Positions 16,257-24,682 of a stretch of 37,760 nt of DNA are shown here, in pieces. The notes below the pieces were generated by a model. That model did no database searches and was not told the origin of the DNA. It saw nothing but the letters and a program-made list of their open reading frames with translations. Each line of letters starts with the position of its first letter. The first letter of the stretch is position 1. Source of the stretch: an uncultured Lachnospiraceae bacterium (GTDB lineage: Bacteria; Bacillota; Clostridia; Lachnospirales; Lachnospiraceae); contig URRQ01000024.1 of assembly GCA_900550235.1 (NCBI GenBank), positions 1 through 37,760 of the forward strand. The letters run 5' to 3'. Position numbers and translations under genes: made by a program.

Positions 16257-17093
16257 ATGAAGAAATTTTCACAGCTTGCACTTCCATATATTGTATGGGC
16301 GGTGCTGATGCTTGTTCTCCCGATGGGATTGATTGCGGTATATTCTGTAATGGATCAGGGAAACAGTATCGTGACATTTTCTTTTACATTGAAGCACTAC
16401 GTCAAGTTTTTCACCGACTCCGACTTTTTGTTGATACTTTGGCGTTCGCTTCTAATTGCAATAAAGACAACCATCATCTGTCTCCTTCTTGGATATCCGG
16501 CAGCGTATTTTATTGCCAGAAGTAAGGAAAAAGTACAGAATGCATTGATTTTATGTATTACGATTCCGATGTGGATCAACATGCTTGTAAGAACGTATGC
16601 GTGGATTGGTTTGTTAAGCGAAGGTGGATTTATTCAGAAACTTTTAAGTTTCATTGGTCTTGGAAATCAAGACTTGTTATATACAGAGGGCGCAGTTCTC
16701 CTCGGTATGGTCTACAACTTTCTGCCGTTTATGATCCTTCAGATTCAGACGTCCCTTAGTAAGATGGACAATTCGCTTCTTGAAGCGAGTTCGGATTTGG
16801 GGGCGACACCGGTACAGACGTTCCGAAGAGTAACGTTACCATTATCCCTTCCGGGAGTCATCAATGGGATTACATTAGTATTCCTTCCTGCAGTAAGTTC
16901 CTTCTTTATTCCGAAACTTCTCGGAGGAGGACAGTATTTCTTGATCGGAAATATGATTGAGAACCAGTTCATTACGGTTGGGGAATGGAATTTCGGAAGC
17001 GCGATATCTATGATCATGGCGGTGATCATGATGCTTCTGATGATGGCGGTACGCAAGGTTGAGATTCGTAATCAGGGCGGAAAGGAGGAATAA
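16257..17093 (+). CDS. potB: Polyamine ABC transporter permease PotB
   Basis: Integral membrane permease of 278 residues with six hydrophobic segments. The EAA loop that docks on PotA is ASSDLGATPVQTFRRVTLPL (about 175-195). The family N-terminus LPYIVWAVLMLVLPMGLIAV matches PotB-type permeases. It starts one base after the potA stop (TAAG-ATG), and the potC-potD fusion starts 5 bases after its own stop, so all three are translated together. It would pair with the PotC half of that fusion to form the channel. Confidence 0.93.
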   Translation: MKKFSQLALPYIVWAVLMLVLPMGLIAVYSVMDQGNSIVTFSFTLKHYVKFFTDSDFLLILWRSLLIAIKTTIICLLLGYPAAYFIARSKEKVQNALILCITIPMWINMLVRTYAWIGLLSEGGFIQKLLSFIGLGNQDLLYTEGAVLLGMVYNFLPFMILQIQTSLSKMDNSLLEASSDLGATPVQTFRRVTLPLSLPGVINGITLVFLPAVSSFFIPKLLGGGQYFLIGNMIENQFITVGEWNFGSAISMIMAVIMMLLMMAVRKVEIRNQGGKEE

Positions 17094-17098
17094 TCATC

Positions 17099-18991
17099 AT
17101 GAAGAAGAATAACAGACCTTTCGGCAAGATTTTGATGATTCTAATGGTGATCTTTTTATATCTTCCGATTTTATATATGATTATTTTCTCGTTTAATGAT
17201 GGGAAATCACTGACGCATTTTACTGGCTTCTCTCTTCGGTGGTATCAGCATATGCTGGAATCACAGGATATGATGGAAGCGCTATATACTACGTTTAGCG
17301 TGGCGATCCTTGCAACATTGATATCTACGGTAGCCGGAACTATTGCGGCGATTGGGCTTAGTAAATCAAAAAAAATCGTACGGAATTTGATGGAACAGGT
17401 CAACAACCTTCCGATGATGAATCCGGAGATTGTGACAGCTATTGGATTTATGCTTCTTTTTATTACGTTTAAAGTAGAAAAAGGATATGCGACGATGCTG
17501 CTTGCCCATATTGCTTTTTGTATTCCGTACGTAATGCTTTCGGTAATGCCGAAGATCAGACAGTTGGATCCGAATATTGCGGATGCGGCGATGGATCTTG
17601 GATGTACACCGTGGCAGGCGTTGATCAAAGTCATTGTACCACAGATTACACCGGGGATTGTGTCAGGAGCATTGATTGCATTTACGATGTCTGTAGATGA
17701 TTTTATTATCTCATATTTTGTAACAGGCGGCGGAGTGAAAAACTTGAGTATCATTGTTTATACGATGAGCAAACGAGTGAATCCGAGTATCAATGCAGTA
17801 TCAACACTGATGGTTGTTATCATTACAATCGTACTTCTTGCGATTAATCTGGCGCCGGTATTTGCGGCAAAACGGAGAAAACGTGATGTGATCGCTCAAA
17901 AGAATCGCTGGATCCCGGCGCTGGCAGGAGCATTTGTGCTCGTATTGGTTGTTGGAGTGGTCAGATGGAACGGAAGTAAGAGTGAACGTCCGTTTGAAGG
18001 ACAAACACTTCATATCTATAACTGGGGAGAGTATACAGGCGAAAATATCATCGGCGATTTTGAGAAAGAGACGGGAGCCAAGGTTGTTATGGAGAACTTT
18101 GATTCCAACGAACAGATGTATATCAAAGTTGCCAATGGAGAACCATATGATATTCTTGTGCCGAGTGATTATATGATCCAGAGGTTGATTGAGGAAGAAC
18201 TTCTTCAAAAACTGGATCACTCCAAGTTAGATTGTTTTGACAAACTTTCAGACAGTGTCAAAGGTCTTCCGTATGATCCGAAGAATGAATATTCTGTACC
18301 ATATTTTTGGGGGACGGTCGGAATTGTATATGACAAAACAAAAGTGGATGTCAAAGACTTGGAGGAACAGGGATTTGGTATTTTCCTGAATGAGAAATAC
18401 AAAGGAGACGTGTATCTCTATGATTCTGAACGAGATTCCTTTATGATGGCATTAAAAGATCTGGGATATTCTATGAATACTGATGATGAAAAAGAATTAA
18501 GAGAAGCGTATGAGTGGCTTGTTCAATGTGTACAAACTATGGATGCAGAAATCGTAACGGATGAAATTATCGACAACATGGCGCAAGGACGAAAAGCGCT
18601 TGGTCTTATCTATTCCGGTGATGCAACGTATGTCATGGATGAAAATGAGAACATGGGCTACTTTATGCCGGAATATGGAACAAATCTTTGGTCAGACGCT
18701 ATGGTTATTCCAAAAAATGCAAAGAATCCGGAACTTGCACATGCGTTTATCAATTTTGCATGCGAGTATGAAGGCGCCTACGATAACTCTAGTTATGTTG
18801 GATATACTTCTGCGAATCAGGAAGTAATGGAAGATATCTACGGAGAAGGCGGAGATTACGAAGGAATCGAAGCGTATATTCCGAGAACGGATAATGAAAA
18901 TGATGAAGTATTCGAGTACAATGAGGATACGAAAAAAATCATGGGCGATTTGTGGAGCAGAGTGAAGATTGCTGCAAGTAATGCGAGATAA
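17099..18991 (+). CDS. potCD: PotC-PotD fusion: polyamine permease joined to substrate-binding protein
   Basis: A single 630-residue protein. Residues 1-262 are the PotC permease with six membrane segments and the EAA loop DAAMDLGCTPWQALIKVIV. A basic stretch (AAKRRKRD) then leads to an additional hydrophobic helix at 271-289, which would place the rest outside the cell. Residues 300-630 are a PotD-type binding protein starting LHIYNWGEYTG, with DILVPSDYMIQRL, VPYFWGTVGIVYD and LIYSGDATYVM, typical of polyamine-binding proteins. Residue 262 runs into the PotD half without any stop codon. The fusion anchors the receptor to its own channel in place of a lipoprotein anchor. Operon partners are PotA and PotB. 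Confidence 0.93.
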   Translation: MKKNNRPFGKILMILMVIFLYLPILYMIIFSFNDGKSLTHFTGFSLRWYQHMLESQDMMEALYTTFSVAILATLISTVAGTIAAIGLSKSKKIVRNLMEQVNNLPMMNPEIVTAIGFMLLFITFKVEKGYATMLLAHIAFCIPYVMLSVMPKIRQLDPNIADAAMDLGCTPWQALIKVIVPQITPGIVSGALIAFTMSVDDFIISYFVTGGGVKNLSIIVYTMSKRVNPSINAVSTLMVVIITIVLLAINLAPVFAAKRRKRDVIAQKNRWIPALAGAFVLVLVVGVVRWNGSKSERPFEGQTLHIYNWGEYTGENIIGDFEKETGAKVVMENFDSNEQMYIKVANGEPYDILVPSDYMIQRLIEEELLQKLDHSKLDCFDKLSDSVKGLPYDPKNEYSVPYFWGTVGIVYDKTKVDVKDLEEQGFGIFLNEKYKGDVYLYDSERDSFMMALKDLGYSMNTDDEKELREAYEWLVQCVQTMDAEIVTDEIIDNMAQGRKALGLIYSGDATYVMDENENMGYFMPEYGTNLWSDAMVIPKNAKNPELAHAFINFACEYEGAYDNSSYVGYTSANQEVMEDIYGEGGDYEGIEAYIPRTDNENDEVFEYNEDTKKIMGDLWSRVKIAASNAR

Positions 18992-19006
18992 AGAAACAAG
19001 TGAAAG

Positions 19007-19060
19007 GAAATGTATTTCTGATCTGTGAAATATTCAGAATCAGAGTACATTTTTTTTTTT
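19007..19060 (+). terminator. Terminator after the polyamine operon
   Basis: AAATGTA (from about 19007) pairs with TACATTT through an imperfect stem containing CTGAT/ATCAG, followed by a run of about 11 T (to 19060). It starts shortly after the potCD stop codon and precedes the feo promoter. Confidence 0.65.
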
Positions 19061-19075
19061 GCTGGAACTGGTTAC

Positions 19076-19111
19076 TTGACTTTTGAAAATGAGTTTTATA
19101 TAATGAGTTTT
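19076..19111 (+). promoter_or_regulatory. feoAB promoter with a 14-bp direct repeat
   Basis: TTGACT (19076-19081), 17-base spacer, TATAAT (19099-19104). AATGAGTTTT occurs at 19088-19097 and again at 19102-19111, bracketing and overlapping the -10. An iron-responsive repressor is a plausible ligand, but the sequence is not a canonical Fur box. Confidence 0.6.
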
Positions 19112-19142
19112 GGGTAAGTTATGTCTAACTAAGGAGAAAATC

Positions 19143-21503
19143 ATGAAATTAAATGAATTATCAATAGGAAGTACAGCTACCATATTAGCAGTTGGAGGAA
19201 GTGGAAATCTTCGACAACATTTTTTGGATATGGGGTTAATACAAGGAACAGAAGTTACTGTTGTAAAATACGCACCGATGGGAGATCCGATTGAATTACA
19301 GATCCATGGCTATGAATTAACGATTCGTTTGGAAGATGCCCAAAATATTGAGATTAGTGAGCCACATAAGCCGAAAAAGTCTATTGTAGATGAAACTGTG
19401 GTGAAGAAGAAAAAAGAGAAGAGTTTGAAACAGGAGAAACACCACCCGGGTTATGGAGAAGGTGGACGTTTTCATGATAAGAAGGAAGAAGATCCGTTAC
19501 CGGATGATGTGACTCTGACTTTTGCATTGGTAGGAAACCAAAATTGTGGGAAAACAACATTGTTCAATCAATTGACGGGTTCCAAACAGCATGTGGGGAA
19601 TTTTCCAGGTGTTACGGTAGACCGAAAAGATGGTGTGATCCGCGGATACGAGAATACGTTGATTACAGATCTTCCGGGAATTTATTCGATGTCTCCATAC
19701 AGCAGCGAAGAAATCGTAACGCGTGAATTTGTGATTCGGGAAAAGCCGAAAGGGATTATCAATATTGTAGATGCTACGAATATTGAGAGAAATCTGTATC
19801 TGACGATGCAGCTTTTGGAGTTGGGATTTCCGATGGTCGTGGCGCTTAATATGATGGATGAATTGCGTGAGAACGCCGGCTCGGTTCTTGTAAATGAGAT
19901 GGAAGAACTGTTAGGGGTTCCGGTTATCCCTATTTCAGCAGCCAAAGGAGAGGGGATCGAAGAGCTCGTTCGTCATGCAGTGCATGTAGCAAAATATCAG
20001 GAACGCCCGATGGAGACGGACTTTTGTAAAAAAGAGGAAGGAATTCATCGAGGACTTCATGCGGTGATGCATTTGATTGAAGATCATGCAAAAGCGACAG
20101 AGATTCCGGTCCGTTTTGCGGCTAGCAAGATTATGGAAGGCGATGAACAGATTCTCGAGAGACTGAAACTGACAGAGAATGAGAAGAACCTTCTGGAAGA
20201 TATCGCCAAGCAGACGGAGGAAGAAACCGGGCTGGATCGTTCGGCGGCAGTTGCACAGATGCGTTTTGAGTACATTGAAAGTGTATGCAATGAAACGGTG
20301 ATCAAGCCGAAAGAGAGCAAAGAGCGAATCAGAAGTCAGAAGATGGATCGTTTTCTAACCGGAAAATATACGGGGATTCCGGCATTTATCGGAATTATGG
20401 GGATTGTATTTTGGCTGACCTTCAATGTGATCGGAGCATTTTTACAGAATGTACTTGCATATGGAATTGATCTTCTGACACAGCAGGTTGCCAATATGAT
20501 GCAGGCAGCAGGAGTCAGCAGTGTAATTCAATCCCTTGTGATCGAAGGAATTTTTGGCGGAGTCGGAGGCGTGTTAAGCTTTTTGCCGATTATTGTGACG
20601 TTATTCTTCTTTCTTTCTATATTGGAAGACAGCGGTTATATGGCGCGAGTTGCGTTTATTATGGATAAACTATTAAGAAAACTTGGACTATCCGGAAGAA
20701 GTATCGTTCCGATGTTGATTGGATTTGGCTGTACTGTTCCGGGAGTTATGGCAAGTAGAACGCTTCCATCTGAAAGAGACCGTAAGATGACGATCCTTTT
20801 AACTCCGTTTATGAGCTGTAGTGCAAAACTTCCAATCTATGGATTCTTTGCGGCAGCATTTTTCCCGGGAAAAGGCGGGCTTGTCATGCTTTGCCTGTAT
20901 ATGTTCGGAATCGTGATGGGAATTCTGATGGCATTGATCTTCAAAAAGACGACTTTTAAAGGGGAAGCGGTTCCATTTGTGATGGAGCTTCCGAATTATC
21001 GTATGCCGGGAGCTAAGAACGTATCACATCTTCTTTGGGATAAGGCGAAAGACTTTTTACAGAGAGCGTTTACCGTTATTTTTGTTGCAACGATCGTCAT
21101 TTGGTTCTTGCAGAATTTTGACACCGGAATGAATATGGTAACAGATTCCCAAAACAGTATTCTTGCAATGATCGCAGGTGCGATCGCACCGATCTTTATT
21201 CCGGTCGGCTTTGGAGACTGGAGAGTTGTGACTGCTTTGGTGTCCGGCTTCCTGGCAAAAGAAAGTGTGGTATCTTCTTTGGAAGTGTTGTTCGGAAGTA
21301 CTGCGATTCTTCAAAGCAGTCTTACAACAGTTGGAGCTGCGTCTCTTCTTGTATTCTGTCTCCTCTACACACCGTGTGTGGCGGCGATTGCATCAGTGAA
21401 ACGGGAATTAGGCGTGAAATGGGCAGCGGGTATGGTTGTTGGACAATGTGTCATTGCATGGATTGCGGCCTTTGTGGTGTATCATATTGGAATGCTGATT
21501 TAG
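19143..21503 (+). CDS. feoB: FeoA-FeoB fusion, ferrous iron transporter
   Basis: Ferrous iron uptake protein of 786 residues. Residues 1-75 are a FeoA SH3-like domain (LNELSIGSTATILAVGG, HFLDMGLIQGTEV). A Lys-rich linker (about 80-120) then leads to the FeoB G domain: P-loop GNQNCGKTTLFN, G2 region NFPGVTVDRK, G3 DLPGIYSMSPYSSEE and G4 NMMD. The membrane domain follows with gate motifs such as GFGCTVPGVMA and FMSCSAKLPIYG. The start at 19143 has AAGGAG 6 bases upstream; the earlier in-frame TTG at 19110 lies too close to the -10 to be used. FeoA and FeoB are usually separate genes; this fusion also occurs in other Firmicutes. There is no FeoC. Confidence 0.95.
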   Translation: MKLNELSIGSTATILAVGGSGNLRQHFLDMGLIQGTEVTVVKYAPMGDPIELQIHGYELTIRLEDAQNIEISEPHKPKKSIVDETVVKKKKEKSLKQEKHHPGYGEGGRFHDKKEEDPLPDDVTLTFALVGNQNCGKTTLFNQLTGSKQHVGNFPGVTVDRKDGVIRGYENTLITDLPGIYSMSPYSSEEIVTREFVIREKPKGIINIVDATNIERNLYLTMQLLELGFPMVVALNMMDELRENAGSVLVNEMEELLGVPVIPISAAKGEGIEELVRHAVHVAKYQERPMETDFCKKEEGIHRGLHAVMHLIEDHAKATEIPVRFAASKIMEGDEQILERLKLTENEKNLLEDIAKQTEEETGLDRSAAVAQMRFEYIESVCNETVIKPKESKERIRSQKMDRFLTGKYTGIPAFIGIMGIVFWLTFNVIGAFLQNVLAYGIDLLTQQVANMMQAAGVSSVIQSLVIEGIFGGVGGVLSFLPIIVTLFFFLSILEDSGYMARVAFIMDKLLRKLGLSGRSIVPMLIGFGCTVPGVMASRTLPSERDRKMTILLTPFMSCSAKLPIYGFFAAAFFPGKGGLVMLCLYMFGIVMGILMALIFKKTTFKGEAVPFVMELPNYRMPGAKNVSHLLWDKAKDFLQRAFTVIFVATIVIWFLQNFDTGMNMVTDSQNSILAMIAGAIAPIFIPVGFGDWRVVTALVSGFLAKESVVSSLEVLFGSTAILQSSLTTVGAASLLVFCLLYTPCVAAIASVKRELGVKWAAGMVVGQCVIAWIAAFVVYHIGMLI

Positions 21504-21505
21504 AG

Positions 21506-21538
21506 AAAAAAAGAATGTGCTGGTCACATTCTTTTTTT
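21506..21538 (+). terminator. Terminator after feoAB
   Basis: AAAAAAAGAATGTG (21506-21519) pairs perfectly over 14 bp with CACATTCTTTTTTT (21525-21538), beginning 3 bases after the feoB stop codon. Confidence 0.8.
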
Positions 21539-21559
21539 GTTATGAATTTAAAAAATCTA

Positions 21560-21588
21560 TTGACAAATACCCGTATTGGGTATACGAT
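21560..21588 (+). promoter_or_regulatory. csoR-copA promoter with CsoR-type operator
   Basis: TTGACA (21560-21565), 17-base spacer, TACGAT (21583-21588). The spacer contains ATACCC-GTATT-GGGTAT (21567-21583), a perfect 6-bp-arm palindrome of the form known for CsoR operators. Another GGGTAT half-site lies at 21612-21617. Bound repressor would block both promoter elements; copper binding would release it. Confidence 0.8.
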
Positions 21589-21644
21589 TTTTGTAGAGAA
21601 ATACTCTATAAGGGTATTGGTATAAAATGACAACAGGAGGAATT

Positions 21645-21953
21645 ATGGGAGAAAATAAATCATGCGCATGTTCAGTCAGAAAGACAAAACGTGAAGAGCA
21701 GCAAAAGAAGAGTTTAATGAATCGCTTGAAAAGAATCGAGGGACAGGTTCGCGGAGTACAGAGAATGCTGGAGGAAGATGCTTATTGTGCAGATATGATG
21801 ATTCAGGTATCGGCAATCAATTCAGCTTTGAATGGATTCAATAAAGAATTATTGAACAATCATCTCCATACATGCGTAGCGGAGGATATTCGCGCAGGGA
21901 AGGACGAAAGCATAGACGAACTGGCAGAGCTTTTGAGGAAACTTATGAAATAA
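21645..21953 (+). CDS. csoR: CsoR-type copper-sensing repressor
   Basis: Small all-helical metal-sensing repressor (DUF156 family) of 102 residues. LMNRLKRIEGQVRGVQRML is the family signature. The Cu(I) ligands of CsoR are present as Cys (in DAYCADMM), His and Cys (in NNHLHTC, H-x3-C), the C-H-C set that distinguishes copper CsoR from RcnR (nickel/cobalt) and FrmR (formaldehyde). I chose ATG at 21645 because AGGAGG lies just upstream; the in-frame ATG at 21627 has no ribosome site. An N-terminal CACS adds two more Cys. It is autoregulated through the operator at 21567-21583 and shares a transcript with copA, 45 bases downstream. Confidence 0.92.
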   Translation: MGENKSCACSVRKTKREEQQKKSLMNRLKRIEGQVRGVQRMLEEDAYCADMMIQVSAINSALNGFNKELLNNHLHTCVAEDIRAGKDESIDELAELLRKLMK

Positions 21954-21997
21954 TCAGGTGTTTTGTAGAGAGATTGTGCGAGAAACGGAGGGAATGG

Positions 21998-24553
21998 ATG
22001 AAACAGTATACAGTAACAGGAATGAGTTGTGCTGCCTGCAGCGCAAGGGTTGAAAAAGCAGTCAATCAGGTTTCGGGAGTTACGTCTTGCTCGGTAAGTC
22101 TTTTGACCAATTCCATGGGAGTGGAAGGAAATGCAGATCCGAGAGAAGTTATGAGAGCGGTGGAAGAAGCCGGATACGGAATAGAAGAAAAGAAAGCAGG
22201 AGATCAGAAGAACAGATCGGATAATTCGGCGGTAGAAGATGCTTTGCTTGACAGAGAAACTCCGGTGCTGAAAAAGAGATTGTTCGCATCTCTTGGATTT
22301 TTGATCGTGCTAATGTATTTTTCCATGGGAACCATGATGTGGGGCTGGCCGGCGCCAAAGTTTTTGGAAGAAAATCATGTAGCTATGGGACTTTTGCAGT
22401 TGTTGTTATCTGCGATCATTATGGTGATCAACCAAAAGTTCTTTATCAGCGGATTTAAAGGGCTGATTCATAAATCGCCGAATATGGACACATTGGTCGC
22501 GCTTGGTTCGGGCGCATCTTTTGTCTATAGTGTGTATGCACTTTTTGCCATGACGGATGCGCAGATACGGGGAGATATGGCCGGTGTGATGGAGTACATG
22601 CATGAATTCTATTTTGAATCGGCAGCCATGATTTTAACGTTGATTACAGTAGGGAAGATGTTAGAAGCAAGATCCAAAGGGAAAACAACCGATGCGTTAA
22701 AAAGTTTGATGAAACTTGCTCCGAAGACAGCGGTGATTGTAAAAAATGGTGTGGAAGAGACAGTAGGGATTGAGCAAGTGCAAAAAGGAGATATCTTTGT
22801 TGTGCGGCCAGGAGAACATATTCCGGTGGATGGAATTGTGTTGGAAGGTACCAGTGCGGTCAACGAGTCGGCTTTGACGGGGGAAAGTATTCCGGTAGAT
22901 AAAGAAATTGGGGATAAAGTATCGGCGGCAACAATCAATCAGTCAGGATTTATTCGATGCGAAGCAACAAGAGTTGGAGAAGACACAACACTTTCTCAGA
23001 TTATTCAGATGGTAAGTGATGCAGCCGCAACGAAGGCTCCGATTGCAAAAGTAGCAGACAAAGTATCGGGAGTTTTTGTACCGGCAGTGATTGGAATTGC
23101 AATCGTTACATTTTTTGTATGGATGATTGTGGGGCAGACTTTTGGATTTGCGCTTGCAAGAGCGATCTCAGTTCTTGTCATCAGTTGTCCTTGTGCGCTG
23201 GGACTTGCCACTCCGGTAGCGATCATGGTTGGAAATGGTATGGGCGCAAAGCATGGTATTATGTTCAAGACTGCGGTTTCCTTGGAAGAAACAGGAAAAA
23301 TGCAGATTGTTGCGCTGGATAAAACCGGAACAATTACAAGTGGAGAGCCAAAAGTGACCGATATTCTTCCGGCAGAAGGAGTTTCCGAAGAAGAATTATT
23401 GGAGATGGCTTACGCTCTTGAGAAAAAAAGTGAACATCCTTTGGCACGAGCGATTTTAGAAGAAGCAGAAAAACGTAATATGCTTGCAAAAGAAATCAAA
23501 GAGTTTCGAGCTGTGGCTGGAAATGGATTGTTCGGCATACGGGATGGGAAATCCCTTTGCGGTGGAAATCTAAAGTTTATTGAGCAGACTTCATTTATTT
23601 CCGCTTCTATGAGGAAACAGGCAGAGCAACTGGCTGAGGGAGGAAAGACACCATTATTCTTTAGTTGTGATGAAAAATTCATTGGAATCATAGCGGTAGC
23701 AGATGTGATCAAAGAGGATAGCCCGCAGGCAGTGAAAGAACTGCAGAATATGGGAATTAAAGTTGTGATGTTAACAGGAGACAATGAACGGACAGCGCAA
23801 GCAATCGGCAGACAAGCAGGAGTAGATCAAGTCATTGCAGGAGTTCTTCCGGAAGGAAAAGAAAGTGTGATCCGATCATTGAAGGAAAAGGGTAAAGTCG
23901 CCATGGTAGGTGACGGAATCAACGATGCACCGGCTCTTACAAGAGCAGATATCGGAATTGCGATTGGTGCGGGAACGGATATTGCGATCGATGCGGCAGA
24001 TGTGGTGTTAATGAAGAGCAAACTTAGTGATGTTCCGGCAGTAATCAGGCTAAGTCGGGCAACACTTCGAAATATTCATGAGAATCTATTTTGGGCATTT
24101 ATTTATAACATCATTGGAATTCCGTTAGCAGCAGGAATTTGGATTTCAATCTTTGGCTGGAAACTGAATCCGATGTTTGGGGCGGCGGCCATGAGTTTAT
24201 CAAGCTTTTGCGTAGTCACCAATGCATTGCGTTTGAATTTCTTCAGTATGTACAATGCTGCAAAGGATAAAAAAGTAAAACATGAAGTGGTACTTCAGAC
24301 GATGGAAGAAACAGAAATAAAAAAGGAAAAGGAGAATATGATCATGGAAAAAACAATGGAAATTAAAGGAATGATGTGCGGACACTGCGAGGCAACCGTA
24401 AAAAAAGCGTTGGAGAAGATTGAAGGAGTGGAAGAAGCGATTGTAAGTCACGAACAAGGAACTGCAATTGTGAAGATGAGTGAAGAAGTATCAGATGAAC
24501 TCTTAAAGCAGGTAGTAGAAGATAGAGATTATGAAGTGGTGAAGATATCTTAA
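21998..24553 (+). CDS. copA: Copper-exporting P1B-type ATPase CopA with fused C-terminal CopZ-like domain
   Basis: Cu(I)-exporting ATPase of 851 residues. The N-terminal HMA domain carries GMSCAACSARVE (Cys11, Cys14). The membrane copper site is SCPCALG, the phosphorylated Asp441 is in LDKTGTIT, the ATP-binding His-Pro is SEHPLARAI, and the hinge is MVGDGINDAPAL. Two more metal-site helices follow, including NAL and MSLSS. From residue 783 there is a second complete HMA domain (MEIKGMMCGHCEATVKKAL), the length and sequence type of the copper chaperone CopZ. The start at 21998 has GGAGGG 5 bases upstream; longer in-frame starts lie inside csoR. CsoR in the same operon controls it. Confidence 0.95.
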   Translation: MKQYTVTGMSCAACSARVEKAVNQVSGVTSCSVSLLTNSMGVEGNADPREVMRAVEEAGYGIEEKKAGDQKNRSDNSAVEDALLDRETPVLKKRLFASLGFLIVLMYFSMGTMMWGWPAPKFLEENHVAMGLLQLLLSAIIMVINQKFFISGFKGLIHKSPNMDTLVALGSGASFVYSVYALFAMTDAQIRGDMAGVMEYMHEFYFESAAMILTLITVGKMLEARSKGKTTDALKSLMKLAPKTAVIVKNGVEETVGIEQVQKGDIFVVRPGEHIPVDGIVLEGTSAVNESALTGESIPVDKEIGDKVSAATINQSGFIRCEATRVGEDTTLSQIIQMVSDAAATKAPIAKVADKVSGVFVPAVIGIAIVTFFVWMIVGQTFGFALARAISVLVISCPCALGLATPVAIMVGNGMGAKHGIMFKTAVSLEETGKMQIVALDKTGTITSGEPKVTDILPAEGVSEEELLEMAYALEKKSEHPLARAILEEAEKRNMLAKEIKEFRAVAGNGLFGIRDGKSLCGGNLKFIEQTSFISASMRKQAEQLAEGGKTPLFFSCDEKFIGIIAVADVIKEDSPQAVKELQNMGIKVVMLTGDNERTAQAIGRQAGVDQVIAGVLPEGKESVIRSLKEKGKVAMVGDGINDAPALTRADIGIAIGAGTDIAIDAADVVLMKSKLSDVPAVIRLSRATLRNIHENLFWAFIYNIIGIPLAAGIWISIFGWKLNPMFGAAAMSLSSFCVVTNALRLNFFSMYNAAKDKKVKHEVVLQTMEETEIKKEKENMIMEKTMEIKGMMCGHCEATVKKALEKIEGVEEAIVSHEQGTAIVKMSEEVSDELLKQVVEDRDYEVVKIS
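24321..24553 (+). other. Internal ribosome site and possible separate CopZ-like product
   Basis: Inside copA, AAAAGGAG (24327-24334) precedes in-frame ATG codons at 24338 and 24344. Starting at 24344 would give exactly 69 residues, MEKTMEIKGMMCGHCEATVK onward, the size of a stand-alone CopZ with its CxxC copper site. The preceding linker (EETEIKKEKENMI) is charged and lacks structure, as expected at a domain joint. The signal is visible in the sequence; whether ribosomes use it is not known. Confidence 0.5.
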
Positions 24554-24603
24554 TAGTTTATTATAATGAATATTTGTCACAAAAAGAAGAAAAATTAAAA
24601 CAT

Positions 24604-24676
24604 CTCCTTACACGGTTCGACGAAGGAAACAGTTGTTTCTTGATACAATGATGGTAGACACTTACTGTGTAAGGAG
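24604..24676 (+). promoter_or_regulatory. Leader of the signal peptidase gene that can mask its Shine-Dalgarno
   Basis: CTCCTTACAC (24604-24613) is perfectly complementary to GTGTAAGGAG (24667-24676), which contains the SD of the gene starting at 24683. An inner hairpin GAAAC-AGTT-GTTTC lies between them. An extended -10 (TGATACAAT, 24641-24649) sits inside the loop; transcripts from it would lack the left arm and leave the SD free. So either two start sites with different translation, or a DNA operator. Confidence 0.5.
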
Positions 24677-24682
24677 GCTGAT

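Noticed and set aside
21872..21997. Longer N-terminus of CopA
   Set aside because: The extension overlaps csoR in another frame, is Arg-rich without similarity to CopA, and lacks a ribosome site; GGAGGG before 21998 is clear.
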